A DNA stretch of 64,000 nucleotides from an uncultured Carboxylicivirga sp. (GCA_947491945.1 CANLLN010000005.1:170377-234376), one strand, 5' to 3'; shown: positions 45,466-55,846, counted from the first letter of the stretch. The notes: generated by a model not told the origin, from the sequence alone. Numbers and translations: made by a program.

Positions 45466-46011
45466 CTATTCTTTCTCTACCTGCATAAAACTCAATTCCA
45501 ATGGTGTCTTTCTTCCAAAGATCTTCACCATCACTTTTAATTTCTTCTTCTCTTCGTTGACATCTTCAATCAAACCGTTGAATCCGTTGAAAGGTCCGTC
45601 AATTACTTTGATCGTTTCACCCACGATGAATGATACATCCAATTCCTCATCGTTTTCGCTCAACTCATCTACCTTACCTAAAATGCGGTTTACTTCCGAA
45701 GGACGCAAAGGCACGGGTGTGTCATCATTATCATTTAAGAAACCGATGACGTTGGGTATATTGCGCAGGATATGCGGTATTTCACCAACCATAGCAGCTT
45801 CCACCAACACATAACCTGGCAGGTAAGGACGCTCCTTACTCACCTTTTTACCGTTACGAATTTGGTAAACCTTCTCCGTGGGTATTAATACCTGGCTTAC
45901 GTAATCGGTCAGTTTCAAACCGGCGATTTCGCTCTCCACATATTCCTTAACTTTCTTCTCTTTTCCTCCGATTGCACGGAGAACATACCATTTCTTTGTG
46001 ACTTCAGCCAT
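45466..46011 (-). CDS. nusG: Transcription termination/antitermination factor NusG
   Basis: A 181-aa NusG. NGN domain KWYVLRAIGGKEKKVKEYVE and LPGYVLVEAAM, then the KOW domain GETIKVIDGPFNGFNGLIED. It follows secE after 23 nt. Confidence 0.97.
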   Translation of the reverse strand: MAEVTKKWYVLRAIGGKEKKVKEYVESEIAGLKLTDYVSQVLIPTEKVYQIRNGKKVSKERPYLPGYVLVEAAMVGEIPHILRNIPNVIGFLNDNDDTPVPLRPSEVNRILGKVDELSENDEELDVSFIVGETIKVIDGPFNGFNGLIEDVNEEKKKLKVMVKIFGRKTPLELSFMQVEKE

Positions 46012-46034
46012 TATATGAGCGTCCTAAATTTTGT

Positions 46035-46229
46035 TTAGTAAAGGGCTTCGTATACCTTTTCCAAAATGTTATCAAACGAATAATCCATTGCAAAAACGAC
46101 CCCTGCAATAATCAACGAGGCAATCATCACTACAATGGCGCTATTGGTCAACTCCGACCAGCTAGGCCACGAAGTTTTATTCACCAATTCGTTTTGTACA
46201 TCCTTGAAATATGAAGTTATTTTATTCAT
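46035..46229 (-). CDS. secE: Preprotein translocase subunit SecE
   Basis: A 64-aa single-helix membrane protein. The amphipathic ELVNKTSWPSWSELTNSAIV precedes one transmembrane helix (VVMIASLIIAGVVFAMDYSF). The ATG at 46229 gives the family-typical beginning MNKITSYFKDV; another ATG lies four codons upstream. It is placed between tRNA-Trp and nusG, the usual order in the phylum. Confidence 0.94.
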   Translation of the reverse strand: MNKITSYFKDVQNELVNKTSWPSWSELTNSAIVVMIASLIIAGVVFAMDYSFDNILEKVYEALY

Positions 46230-46287
46230 AGTGCTTGTCATTAGTTTGCCGTCTTTAAAAAAATATTATCTAAAACCGACTTTTTAG

Positions 46288-46360
46288 CACGGGAGGAGCG
46301 ACTCGAACGCCCGACACCTGGTTTTGGAGACCAGTGCTCTACCAACTGAGCTACACCCGT
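46288..46360 (-). tRNA. tRNA-Trp (CCA)
   Basis: A cloverleaf of 73 nt: D-arm with GTAGCTCAGTTGGTAGAGC, anticodon stem CTGGT/ACCAG with loop CTCCAAA (anticodon CCA), T-arm with GTTCGAGTC. The CCA end is not encoded. It lies between tuf and secE. Confidence 0.96.
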
Positions 46361-46363
46361 AAA

Positions 46364-46390
46364 ATAACCGGAGGCAACACCTCCGGTTAT
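46364..46390 (-). terminator. Hairpin between tuf and tRNA-Trp
   Basis: On the minus strand ATAACCGGAGG and CCTCCGGTTAT form an 11-bp perfect stem with a 5-nt loop. Only TTTTA follows before the tRNA starts 4 nt later, so it is a weak terminator, or a processing signal that separates the tuf mRNA from the tRNA. Confidence 0.6.
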
Positions 46391-46408
46391 GTATATTCTA
46401 ATCAGTGA

Positions 46409-47596
<1,188 letters not shown>

Positions 47597-47672
47597 AACT
47601 CGAAAAATTAGACAATTAGATATAAATTAAATCTTAGTATTTTAAGGAATCATCACCATAGCTCCTAAAGAG

Positions 47673-47745
47673 AGCGGGAGACGGGGCTCAAACCCGCGAC
47701 CCTCAGCTTGGAAGGCTGATGCTCTATCAACTGAGCTACTCCCGC
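47673..47745 (-). tRNA. tRNA-Gly (TCC)
   Basis: A 73-nt cloverleaf with 7-bp acceptor GCGGGAG/CTCCCGC, D-arm TAGCTCAGTTGATAGAGC, anticodon loop CTTCCAA (TCC) and T-arm GCGGGTTTGAGCCCCGT. It lies between tRNA-Tyr and tuf. Confidence 0.97.
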
Positions 47746-47821
47746 AATTTTTCACAGGACGATAAAGGTAAGTAATTTCCACCTTAATGTCAGCAAAAAA
47801 CGGATTTTGATCCTAAAAAAG

Positions 47822-47904
47822 TGGGGAGAGCAGGATTCGAACCTACGAAGACATAAGTCAGCGGAGTTACAGTCCGCCCCAGTTGGCCACTTTGGTATCT
47901 CCCC
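47822..47904 (-). tRNA. tRNA-Tyr (GTA)
   Basis: An 83-nt cloverleaf with the long variable arm of a class II tRNA, acceptor GGGGAGA/TCTCCCC, anticodon GTA in the loop CTGTAAC and T-arm GTAGGTTCGAATCCTGC. It is the first gene of the tRNA-Tyr, tRNA-Gly, tuf unit. Confidence 0.97.
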
Positions 47905-47970
47905 AATTAAAATCAATGCAACAATTTCAAAGAACAAGCTAGCCAAAAACTAACATCTTTTCAATTTAAT

Positions 47971-48003
47971 AGGCCGATAACCTTGGTCAATCAGCCTATT
48001 TAT
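47971..48003 (-). other. Leader hairpin ahead of tRNA-Tyr
   Basis: AATAGGCCGAT and ATCAGCCTATT (plus-strand reading) pair at 10 of 11 positions across about 11 nt. It lies between the promoter and tRNA-Tyr and may take part in processing of the primary transcript. Confidence 0.4.
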
Positions 48004-48042
48004 AGCGATTTAGGGCGCTTTTAACACCCTAAAATCGGTGTG

Positions 48043-48073
48043 CAAATGTATAATTATTTTTCAAGAACACAAA
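48043..48073 (-). promoter_or_regulatory. Promoter of the tRNA-Tyr/tRNA-Gly/tuf unit
   Basis: On the minus strand TTTG (48070-48073), a 19-nt spacer and TACATTTG (48043-48050) match both Bacteroidota boxes exactly. Transcription would start near 48036, about 130 nt before tRNA-Tyr, and only about 20 nt after the hpf stop codon. Confidence 0.8.
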
Positions 48074-48093
48074 AAAATAATGTCTTTTTTTAC

Positions 48094-48393
48094 TTATTTG
48101 GCTCTTACCTTTTCCTTCCATTTAATCAGCTGCTTACGCAATGCATCAACCGATAAATCAACAGCCTCTTCGAAAGTCTTATTTTGCTTCTTGGCAAACA
48201 ATTCTCCTCCTGGAACATTAAGACTGATTTCAGCTACTTTATTCTCAGTGGAATCAGACTTATCCAACTTTAAAATAACCTCAGCCGATACAATTCCATC
48301 AAAGAACTGATCCAACTTCCCCACTTTTTGCTGAATAAACTCTTCTAATTGTGCTGACGCCGTGAAGCGTACGGATTGAATTGTAATATTCAT
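48094..48393 (-). CDS. hpf: Ribosome hibernation promoting factor, short form
   Basis: A 99-aa HPF/RaiA-type protein: NITIQSVRFTASAQLEEFIQ, KLDQFFDGIVSAEVIL and ISLNVPGGELFAKKQN (family residues around the RNA-facing basic patch) are clear. It lacks the C-terminal dimerisation domain of long HPF. It is co-transcribed after the xerC-like gene (17-nt gap) and rpsU. Confidence 0.92.
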   Translation of the reverse strand: MNITIQSVRFTASAQLEEFIQQKVGKLDQFFDGIVSAEVILKLDKSDSTENKVAEISLNVPGGELFAKKQNKTFEEAVDLSVDALRKQLIKWKEKVRAK

Positions 48394-48410
48394 ATTTAAT
48401 CCTCCATCTT

Positions 48411-49295
48411 TTAGGCTCGCGGATGAGCCTGTTTGTAAATAGAATTTAATTGCTCATACGTATTATGAGTATATACCTCGGTGGCTGCCAAATTAGCATG
48501 CCCCATAAGTTCCTTTATCGCATTAAGATCTGCCCCTCTGTTTAACAAGGCCGTAGCAAAAGAATGGCGTATTACGTGCGGGCTTTTCTTCGTTACTGTA
48601 GACACCTGTTTCAAATAGCGGTTAACCACACGATATACCAACTTATGATAGACTGGCAAACCTTTACTTGTCAGGAAAACGCAGGAATTTGCCCGATTAG
48701 GAAACAACACATCCCGTTTATTTAGATAACCAACAAGCGAAGCCTTTAGTTCTGATAAGATCGGCACAATACGCTCTTTATTTCGCTTCCCCCTCACTTT
48801 CAGCACCCCATTACCCATATCAATCTGCACATCGGTTAACGCCACCAATTCAGACAGGCGCATACCCGTACTGTAGAACATCTCCACAATCAAACGATCG
48901 CGAGCCCCCTCAAAGCCATCACCAAAATCAACTTCATCAAGCAAAAAGTCCATTTCTTTTTCCTTTACAAAGACGGGCAGCCGTTTGGGCAATCTGGGCG
49001 TTACCGTATGTTCAGCCGGGTTGTTTTCTACAACACCTTGCTGCATTAGGTAACGAAATAAAACTTTTAAAGTAGAAATTTTCCGGGTCACAGAGCGCCC
49101 ACTTACGCCGCTATTCACCATATCAACCATCCAGGCTCGGACAGTTCTTGAAGAAACATCTTTCCAGAGAGAAATATCCTTTTCCTCTAAAAAGACACAA
49201 AACTGACGAATGTCAGTCTTATATGCTATTATTGTATGAGTCGAATTACGCCGCTCATACTCCAAGTATTTATAAAAAGAATCTAAATATTGCAT
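48411..49295 (-). CDS. xerC: Tyrosine recombinase, XerC/XerD family
   Basis: A 294-aa site-specific recombinase. N-terminal SAM-like domain (YLEYERRNSTHTIIAYKTD), then the catalytic residues: Arg in STGMRLSEL, Lys in VRGKRNKERIVP, HxxR in HVIRHSFATALL, and the His and nucleophilic Tyr in GHANLAATEVYTHN. No mobile-element context is present; the neighbours rpsU and hpf make it the chromosomal Xer recombinase that resolves chromosome dimers. XerC versus XerD is not settled. Confidence 0.88.
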   Translation of the reverse strand: MQYLDSFYKYLEYERRNSTHTIIAYKTDIRQFCVFLEEKDISLWKDVSSRTVRAWMVDMVNSGVSGRSVTRKISTLKVLFRYLMQQGVVENNPAEHTVTPRLPKRLPVFVKEKEMDFLLDEVDFGDGFEGARDRLIVEMFYSTGMRLSELVALTDVQIDMGNGVLKVRGKRNKERIVPILSELKASLVGYLNKRDVLFPNRANSCVFLTSKGLPVYHKLVYRVVNRYLKQVSTVTKKSPHVIRHSFATALLNRGADLNAIKELMGHANLAATEVYTHNTYEQLNSIYKQAHPRA

Positions 49296-49369
49296 TAACA
49301 GAGGGTGTCATTTTATGCTTTAAACGAATATACGAAAAAAGCAGTAAACCGACGCCCTCCGCAAGCAAT

Positions 49370-49561
49370 TTATTCAGACTCGCGCTGTAATTGCTCGATG
49401 TATATCGCTTTTTTCACTTGCTCTCTCTTTACTACAGAAGGCTTTGTGAATGCCTGACGAGATCTTAATTCGCGCATAGCGCCTGTTTTTTCAAATTTTC
49501 TTTTGAATTTCTTCAAGGCTCTTTCAATGTTTTCGCCTTCTTTAATAGGTATTACTATCAT
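49370..49561 (-). CDS. rpsU: 30S ribosomal protein S21
   Basis: A 63-aa basic protein with the S21 pattern VIPIKEGENIERALKKFKRK and MRELRSRQAFTKPS. In Bacteroidota bS21 is linked to occlusion of the anti-Shine-Dalgarno sequence. No SD is visible before this start. It is the first gene of the rpsU-xerC-hpf operon. Confidence 0.95.
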   Translation of the reverse strand: MIVIPIKEGENIERALKKFKRKFEKTGAMRELRSRQAFTKPSVVKREQVKKAIYIEQLQRESE

Positions 49562-49585
49562 AACGCTTACTTTTTATTTGAACCG

Positions 49586-49616
49586 CAAAATTAGTCATTA
49601 AACCACAAAAATTCAA
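49586..49616 (-). promoter_or_regulatory. Promoter of the rpsU-xerC-hpf operon
   Basis: On the minus strand TTG (49614-49616), a 20-nt spacer and TAATTTTG (49586-49593) match the Bacteroidota pattern, about 25 nt before the rpsU start. Confidence 0.78.
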
Positions 49617-49711
49617 CAGCTTGACTTACTTTCCTGTCGCCCTTGATTTTTGCAGCTGCAAAGAAAACGAAGTTTCGCGAGTACAGCAAATTTTTTAACT
49701 ATTCTTTTTTA

Positions 49712-50638
49712 TTAATTATGTGCTTTATCTGCTTTCATTACCACAAAGTAACGCCGTAATTTATCCATGTCGGCACCGGCAAAGGCAGCTGAGTTCTGAA
49801 ATTGCATAATACTCTCCAATTGACCGGCTTTTCGCGCTTCATAAATCTCCCTGGCCATATAGAAATTCAGGTAAGGATGATTCTTCATCTTACGCAGGCT
49901 AGCCTTGCCAATATCCATCGGCTGTATTAATCCCTCATCGACCAACAAGTAGGAACGGTTACGATCAACCACCTCACCCGACAAACCATACACCTCGTCC
50001 AGCTGCTCAATATTATAATATCCACCCAAACGCTTTCGATAGGAAACAATGCGTGCCGATAGCACAGGACCAATCCCCTTTAGAAGTGCTAACATAGCAG
50101 TATCAGCAGAATTAATCTCCAGCTGAAAATCTACAGTTGGCGCTTTCATCTTCCTTTTTGAAGCCGAATCCACAAATTGCATCACTGGCCTTGGGCTTGA
50201 TACCTTCTCTACCCTACGTGCCGTAGCAGAAACCTTTGACGGCATCTGATCAACCTTAACATAGGGAGCAAGCCGCGCATACAAAACCGAATCCATCCCA
50301 TAAATCTTCCGTAGCTTTTCCGCATGAGTAAACACCCCTCCGGCTTCGCGATACTTAATTAAGTTAATAATGGTACGATCGGAAAAACCCAATAACTGAA
50401 GATTTTTAACACCTTCACTATTGGGATTAAAATAAAATACGGTATCCGGCTGCCTGTAGCTGCTTGCCTTTTCTATATATCTTACACTATCGGCCCATGC
50501 CACCAGAGCTTCATCTACCTTAGTAAGCTCCACAGGACGGGTGATAAAGAATGCACCAGCAAAAATGACCAACAAGACGAAAAGAACTAGAAAAGCAACT
50601 TGTTCCTTCCGGGATAGTGTTAATAAATCTCGCAGCAT
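49712..50638 (-). CDS. Helix-hairpin-helix (ComEA-like) membrane-anchored protein
   Basis: A 308-aa protein with one N-terminal transmembrane helix (VAFLVLFVLLVIFAGAFFI) and repeated helix-hairpin-helix motifs: LQLLGFSDRTIINLIKYREA, INSADTAMLALLKGIGPVLS, and a third near the C-terminus (GQLESIMQFQNSAAF). ComEA-type proteins bind DNA; similar Bacteroidota proteins are annotated only as HhH proteins. It follows the sodium symporter gene after 24 nt. Whether it acts in DNA uptake is unknown. Confidence 0.8.
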   Translation of the reverse strand: MLRDLLTLSRKEQVAFLVLFVLLVIFAGAFFITRPVELTKVDEALVAWADSVRYIEKASSYRQPDTVFYFNPNSEGVKNLQLLGFSDRTIINLIKYREAGGVFTHAEKLRKIYGMDSVLYARLAPYVKVDQMPSKVSATARRVEKVSSPRPVMQFVDSASKRKMKAPTVDFQLEINSADTAMLALLKGIGPVLSARIVSYRKRLGGYYNIEQLDEVYGLSGEVVDRNRSYLLVDEGLIQPMDIGKASLRKMKNHPYLNFYMAREIYEARKAGQLESIMQFQNSAAFAGADMDKLRRYFVVMKADKAHN

Positions 50639-50662
50639 CCTCTAAATTTATATGCAAGCAGT

Positions 50663-52048
50663 CTATCTTAAGAGTCCTACCGAATACAGAAAGACGATGG
50701 CAATAGCAACCGGTGCGATAAAACGAATAATAAAATAAAGCGCACTGAAAAAACGCAACTTAAGGGCGTATTCATTAGAAAGCTCAGCATAGAAATCGGA
50801 CTTTTTAACCGACCATCCCACAAACACTGCGATAAGCAAACCACCCAAAGGAAGCAAGACATTGGACGACAAAAACTCAATGTTATCAAACAGGTTACGA
50901 CCAAACAGGGTAACATCTTTAAATATATTATTCGATAAGGAGCAAGCAATACCCATCAAGGTAATAACCACGCCGGTTAATATAGTTGCCTTAACCCTGT
51001 TGACTTTAAGTTCCTCGGCAAAATAAGCCACAGCCACTTCGAGGAGTGATATACTGGAGGTGAGTGCTGCCACGGCCAGTAACACAAAAAAGGCCAGGGT
51101 CCACAGATATCCACCCACCATTTGTTGAAAAATACTGGGAAGTACCGTAAATACAAGTCCGGGACCTTCACTGGGTGCCACCCCAAAATAAAATACGGCA
51201 GGGAAAATTGCTACACCAGCCAACACGGCTATCAGCGTATCTAAAAAGGCAACCTGTACTGCTGTCCTATTCAGATTATTATTCTTTTTCACATAAGAGC
51301 CATAGGTAATAATGGTACCCATTCCCAAACTCAGCGAGAAGAAAGCCTGCCCCAATGCATCCAGCACCACATCAATATTTACCTTAGAAAAATCGGGTTG
51401 GAACAAGAACTTAAGGCCATCGAAAGAATTACCTACCACCTCGCCGGCGGCATTAACATTGGCCCCCAGGCTTACCGAACGTACACCCATTACAATAATA
51501 ATAAGCAACAGAACGGGCATCAGCACTTTGGTAAGTCGCTCAATACCATTTTTAATACCCCCAATAACTACAACACCGGTAAGAATCATAAAAAGAACTT
51601 GCCATATGATCGGACGAACAGGGCTGGCGAGGAAATTACTAAATACTTGGGATAACTCAGCCGGACTCTGCCCTTTAAAGGCATTTGTCAGTGATAAATA
51701 AATATATTCGAGGGTCCAACCGGCTACCACTCCATAAAAAGAAAGAATCATGAAAGAAGCTGCCACACCAATAACACCCGTCATAAACCAGGGTGTTTTA
51801 GGTGCCAGCTTTCGAAAAGCACGCACTGCATTGGCATTGGTCTTACGCCCGATGGCAAACTCGGATATCATAATGGGGAGACCAATGGTAACGATGAAGA
51901 AAAAATACAACACTAGAAAGGCACCCCCTCCGTTCTGTCCTGCTTCATAGGGAAACTTCCAGATATTACCCAACCCCACTGCAGAACCCGCTGCCGCTGC
52001 TATCACACCAAACTTACTGGAAAAACTATCTCTTGATTTAACACTCAT
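50663..52048 (-). CDS. Sodium-dependent transporter, NSS/SNF family
   Basis: A 461-aa inner-membrane symporter of the LeuT (neurotransmitter:sodium) family. The TM1 motif AAAGSAVGLGNIWKFPY with its unwound GLGN segment, then GGGAFLVLYFFFIVTIGLP, and about eleven hydrophobic segments are seen. Substrates in the family are amino acids or related amines; this one is unassigned. It is transcribed with the HhH gene. Confidence 0.92.
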   Translation of the reverse strand: MSVKSRDSFSSKFGVIAAAAGSAVGLGNIWKFPYEAGQNGGGAFLVLYFFFIVTIGLPIMISEFAIGRKTNANAVRAFRKLAPKTPWFMTGVIGVAASFMILSFYGVVAGWTLEYIYLSLTNAFKGQSPAELSQVFSNFLASPVRPIIWQVLFMILTGVVVIGGIKNGIERLTKVLMPVLLLIIIVMGVRSVSLGANVNAAGEVVGNSFDGLKFLFQPDFSKVNIDVVLDALGQAFFSLSLGMGTIITYGSYVKKNNNLNRTAVQVAFLDTLIAVLAGVAIFPAVFYFGVAPSEGPGLVFTVLPSIFQQMVGGYLWTLAFFVLLAVAALTSSISLLEVAVAYFAEELKVNRVKATILTGVVITLMGIACSLSNNIFKDVTLFGRNLFDNIEFLSSNVLLPLGGLLIAVFVGWSVKKSDFYAELSNEYALKLRFFSALYFIIRFIAPVAIAIVFLYSVGLLR

Positions 52049-52083
52049 CGTATTAAGACTGTTTTAATTACAAAAAGCAAATT

Positions 52084-52119
52084 AAAAAAAAAGAGGCACA
52101 ATGTATATACACGCGCCTC
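52084..52119 (-). terminator. Terminator after fba
   Basis: On the minus strand GAGGC and GCCTC enclose an AT-rich, partly self-complementary segment (TGTATATACA), followed by nine T. It lies about 25 nt after the fba stop. Confidence 0.85.
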
Positions 52120-52144
52120 CTTTGTTTTTATATTTTATCAAATA

Positions 52145-53221
52145 TTATAGACGATCGATGCAGTTAAGATCTTCGAACGCTACCTTTAAGCGCTCAACCA
52201 AACTCTCCTGACCTTTGCGTAACCAAACACGAGGATCGTAGAATTTCTTGTTGGGCTTATCATCACCTTCGGGGTTACCAATCTGTGCCTGCAGGTAATC
52301 GCGGTTAGCGGCCTCAAACTTACGGATACCATCCCAAGTAGCCCACTGCGTATCGGTATCGATGTTCATTTTAATTACACCATAACCGATGGCTTCGCGA
52401 ATCTCCTCCAATGAAGAACCTGAACCACCGTGGAACACAAAGTTAACAGGCTTCTCAACCGTATTGTGCTTCTCCTGGATGTACTTCTGTGAAGCATCAA
52501 GGATAGAAGGCTTCAATACAACATTACCTGGCTTATAAACACCATGTACATTACCAAATGAAGCGGCAATAGTGAAGTTAGGAGACACTTCTAGCAGTTG
52601 CTCATAAGCGTAGCTCACCTCTTCAGGCTGCGTGTAAAGCAATGCGTTATCCACATCTGAGTTATCAACACCATCTTCTTCACCACCGGTAATACCTAAC
52701 TCAATTTCCAAAGTCATACCCATTTTGCTCATACGCGCCAGGTACTCTTTACAAATAGCGATGTTCTCTTCCAGTGGCTCTTCCGACAAGTCAAGCATGT
52801 GAGAGCTGAATAACGGCTTTCCTGTTTCAGCGAAGTGCTTCTCACTGGCATCTAACAAACCGTCGATCCAAGGCAATAATTTTTTAGCTGCGTGGTCGGT
52901 GTGCAACACAACGGGTACACCATAAGCTTCTGCCACAGTGTGAACGTGCTTGGCAGCTGAGATAGCACCCAACACTTGAGCTTGCTGACCTTCTAATTTT
53001 AAACCTTTACCGGCATAGAAAGCTGCTCCACCATTCGACAACTGAATCATCACAGGCGCTTTAACTTCCTTTGCAGCCTCAAGAATACCGTTGATTGAAT
53101 CTGTACCAACAACGTTTACAGCAGGCATTGCAAAACCTTCTTCTTTTGCTACTGCTAAAAGTTTACCTAAGTCATCACCAGTAACAACACCAGGCTTTAC
53201 AACATCTAATACTCGCTTCAT
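52145..53221 (-). CDS. fbaA: Fructose-bisphosphate aldolase, class II
   Basis: A 358-aa zinc-dependent aldolase of glycolysis/gluconeogenesis. Zinc ligands and neighbours: VVLHTDHAAKKLLPW, HMLDLSEEPLEEN, FGNVHGVYKPGNV, and FHGGSGSSLEEI; the substrate loop NIDTDTQWATWDG is also typical. Length matches the class IIA form. Monocistronic, with its own promoter and terminator. Confidence 0.96.
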   Translation of the reverse strand: MKRVLDVVKPGVVTGDDLGKLLAVAKEEGFAMPAVNVVGTDSINGILEAAKEVKAPVMIQLSNGGAAFYAGKGLKLEGQQAQVLGAISAAKHVHTVAEAYGVPVVLHTDHAAKKLLPWIDGLLDASEKHFAETGKPLFSSHMLDLSEEPLEENIAICKEYLARMSKMGMTLEIELGITGGEEDGVDNSDVDNALLYTQPEEVSYAYEQLLEVSPNFTIAASFGNVHGVYKPGNVVLKPSILDASQKYIQEKHNTVEKPVNFVFHGGSGSSLEEIREAIGYGVIKMNIDTDTQWATWDGIRKFEAANRDYLQAQIGNPEGDDKPNKKFYDPRVWLRKGQESLVERLKVAFEDLNCIDRL

Positions 53222-53266
53222 AGCTTTTAATTTATAGTTCGAAATATTACTTTTCTAAAAACTCTA

Positions 53267-53295
53267 CGAAATTAGTGAAAATCATCGAGAATCAA
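53267..53295 (-). promoter_or_regulatory. Candidate fba promoter
   Basis: On the minus strand TTG (53293-53295), an 18-nt spacer and TAATTTCG (53267-53274), one base off the -7 box, lie about 45 nt before the fba ATG. Confidence 0.5.
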
Positions 53296-53533
53296 TTACA
53301 TTTTTTTAGCCCTCAGGCTTGTATCACTTACACTTAAGGCGTCAATTCACCACCCAAAGCATTACTTCAAGCATGATAAATATCACTTATTATTTTGTTT
53401 GTCAAGGCATTTGGTCAAAATACACCCAATTAATTGCCAATTACTCGCCACATTTCATCTGTGATCACGAAAACTGTAAGCGCATTATTTTTTCGCTTCT
53501 TAAAAGAAGTTTAACGATTATTTACATACTCTT
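53296..53533. other. Intergenic stretch without recognisable feature
   Basis: AT-rich gap between fba and the convergent end of the TamA-like gene. No plausible gene, terminator or structured RNA was seen; a short CTTCTT/AAGAAG pair near 53495 lacks a T-run. Confidence 0.45.
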
Positions 53534-55846
53534 TTAGAAGGGATACCCGATGGCAAAATTGAAAGCTACATCGTCCCAGGTAATAGGTGTAACCCCTAAC
53601 TTCCAACGGTCGCCCGCAGGCAGCATTGGATCGCGCGCCTTAATCCCCATATCGAGACGAAACACGAAGTACTTAAAGTCGAGGCGGGTACCGGCACCCA
53701 CCCCCACGGCCAGCTGCTTATAAAACGAATCGAATTTAAACAAGCCTTTTGTATCAATTTCCTCATCACCCGAGGAGCGAATGGTCCAGATATTACCCAC
53801 ATCTATAAAGAAGGCACCTTCCAACATCCAAAATAACTTAAAACGATACTCAGCATTGGCTTCCAGCTTAATATCAGCCGTTTGGTTATAATAATTTAGC
53901 TTGGTCTCTTCGTAGGAACCCGGCCCCAAACCTCTAACCGGCCAGGCCCTGATGCTATTGGCGCCACCGGAGAAATATCGCTTTTCGAAAGGCAAAACCG
54001 TTAGGTTACCATAAGGATAACCAACCCCTAAAAACATGCGGTAAGCAAAAGAATTGATTTTATTGACCTTGATATGATAACGCCACTCCACATCCCCTTT
54101 CACATATTGGGCATAACGAATACCCAGCAACTCATTGTAATCTCCGGTACCGGATGAACCAACCAGGGAGTAGATTCCGTCAAGCACATTACCTGCCGAC
54201 TGCAAGTTGGCCTGAAAATAATGATAGTTCCGGGTACTGCTTAAGGACTGCTCATTGTAGATAAAAGTATAGGAGGTACTACTAATCAAATGATCCTGAT
54301 AACTATACTTTAAAAAAGTACTATCAATACTGGCTTTAAAATCCGGATCAATATAAGGCACATTAATCACACTAAAATCAACGGGCGATAAAATGTGGGT
54401 TACAAGAGGAGATGATTTCCAGGTGTACCCAATACGACCATTGGCAATGGTACGCGTATAATCGGGACGTCGCTGATAGTTATAGGCCAGCGTAAAGTTC
54501 GTGCGCGGATTAAAGCGGCGTCGAAAATTATCAACCTTAAAAGGCACCATAAACTTAGGAAAGGTCAGAGTGGCATCACCGCCAAATTCACGGGTCTGAA
54601 AAGTAGAATTATCTTTTGCCCGCTGATTCTCACCTGCCAGTCGAAAGCGCATATCAAACACCTCGCCGCCGCGAAAGAAGTTTTTGTGCTTGTATTTAAA
54701 ACTACCGGCAGCCCCTAGGTAACCGGATGAATTGGTTCCTTCGATATCCACCGTATAACTTTGCAGCTTAGATGACGACAGCTGTATAAAGCATTGCAGA
54801 TAGCCATTACCTTCAGCATCATAAACACCTTCCATTTCGCGAAAACGAATATTAACGAAACGAAACAACTGTAGTTCTGACAGTAGCAATTGTGTTTTAT
54901 TCACCAACTCCTGACTATAAAAATCACCCGGGAAAATGTAGTTGGAATTAACCAGTACATCCGCCCTGAACTTCAAGTTTTCGCCATACAGAATTTTACA
55001 CCCACCATATTCCAGACTGTCAAAACGACTCAGATAATCGGGTTGACGAACGGCTTTCTGCGGGTCGTAACCCACCAGAAAATACACATCCTTCACCTTA
55101 AACTTACGGTGACCAACAACAGTGTCCTTTTGTCCGGGTCGCGACAGACGATCCTTAATCACAATCAGAGAATCATTTACAGTATAATTATTACGGGCAC
55201 TGTCGGCCAAAAAATACACGTACTCTTTACGAAAACCATAGTAGCCTTCGTTTCGAAGCATCTTGGTGATACGGGCCCTTTCCTGGTCATGTAGATCGGC
55301 ATCAAATGGCGATCCGGGTTTTAGCAAAGCCTTCGTTGTATCGCGATAGATATACTTACGCAATGAATCATCATCGACCCGATAAGAAAGCTGATTAATA
55401 CTGTAACGCTCGCCGGCCTCTATGGTGTAACGCACCTTTGCCTTCTTATTCTTCAAAAACAGAACCGTATCGCTTACCTGGGCATTATAATACCCTTTAT
55501 TGTGCAAAAACAAGGTCAGCTGCTCATTGGATTTTTCCTTCAGCAGCTCATCGTAAAGTACCGGTTCCTCGCCAATGCGGCGCAGCCAACGACTGAAACC
55601 ACTGGTACCATTGCGCCCTGATAAATTATAAAGACCCAGATGAAAGCGCCAGAAACCAAGTATTTTTACATTTTCCTTCTGTCGGATGTAATACTTTAAC
55701 TCTTCCTTGGTAAGGTCTTTGGCCTGATTATCAACCTCCACCTTATTCAGCAAATACTTACCTTCAGGAACATATTTTGTTGACCGGCATCCCCAGATAC
55801 CCATCATCATTATCAAGCCAACAACCAGAAGATATTTATGCCCCAT
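53534..55846 (-). CDS. tamL: TamL-like outer membrane assembly protein (lipoprotein BamA/TamA family)
   Basis: A 770-aa Omp85-superfamily protein. The N-terminus is a lipoprotein signal with lipobox GIWGC (Cys20) then POTRA-like domains (YLLNKVEVDNQAKDLTKEEL, VRYTIEAGERYSINQLSY) and a C-terminal 16-strand barrel (RGGEVFDMRFRLAGE, RYFSGGANSIRAWPVRGLGP, with the terminal strand WDDVAFNFAIGYPF). Lipid-anchored TamA variants (TamL) are typical of Bacteroidota and work with TamB; no tamB is adjacent here. A TTG at 55876 gives a longer frame, but the ATG at 55846 starts the signal peptide. Confidence 0.87.
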   Translation of the reverse strand: MGHKYLLVVGLIMMMGIWGCRSTKYVPEGKYLLNKVEVDNQAKDLTKEELKYYIRQKENVKILGFWRFHLGLYNLSGRNGTSGFSRWLRRIGEEPVLYDELLKEKSNEQLTLFLHNKGYYNAQVSDTVLFLKNKKAKVRYTIEAGERYSINQLSYRVDDDSLRKYIYRDTTKALLKPGSPFDADLHDQERARITKMLRNEGYYGFRKEYVYFLADSARNNYTVNDSLIVIKDRLSRPGQKDTVVGHRKFKVKDVYFLVGYDPQKAVRQPDYLSRFDSLEYGGCKILYGENLKFRADVLVNSNYIFPGDFYSQELVNKTQLLLSELQLFRFVNIRFREMEGVYDAEGNGYLQCFIQLSSSKLQSYTVDIEGTNSSGYLGAAGSFKYKHKNFFRGGEVFDMRFRLAGENQRAKDNSTFQTREFGGDATLTFPKFMVPFKVDNFRRRFNPRTNFTLAYNYQRRPDYTRTIANGRIGYTWKSSPLVTHILSPVDFSVINVPYIDPDFKASIDSTFLKYSYQDHLISSTSYTFIYNEQSLSSTRNYHYFQANLQSAGNVLDGIYSLVGSSGTGDYNELLGIRYAQYVKGDVEWRYHIKVNKINSFAYRMFLGVGYPYGNLTVLPFEKRYFSGGANSIRAWPVRGLGPGSYEETKLNYYNQTADIKLEANAEYRFKLFWMLEGAFFIDVGNIWTIRSSGDEEIDTKGLFKFDSFYKQLAVGVGAGTRLDFKYFVFRLDMGIKARDPMLPAGDRWKLGVTPITWDDVAFNFAIGYPF

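Noticed and set aside
48411..49295. Integrase of a mobile element
   Set aside because: It lies between rpsU and hpf, with no att repeats or cargo, and is best read as a chromosomal Xer recombinase.
49562..49586. Shine-Dalgarno before rpsU, as described for some Bacteroidota
   Set aside because: The leader has no AGGAG-like stretch before the ATG at 49561.
49649..49662. Perfect 14-bp palindrome TTTGCAGCTGCAAA as terminator or operator
   Set aside because: No T-run follows and it is upstream of the rpsU promoter without clear relation to it; may be chance.
53319..53537. Small open frame of 72 codons in the gap after fba
   Set aside because: No promoter, no family resemblance, AT-rich intergenic composition and overlap with the end of the TamL-like gene.
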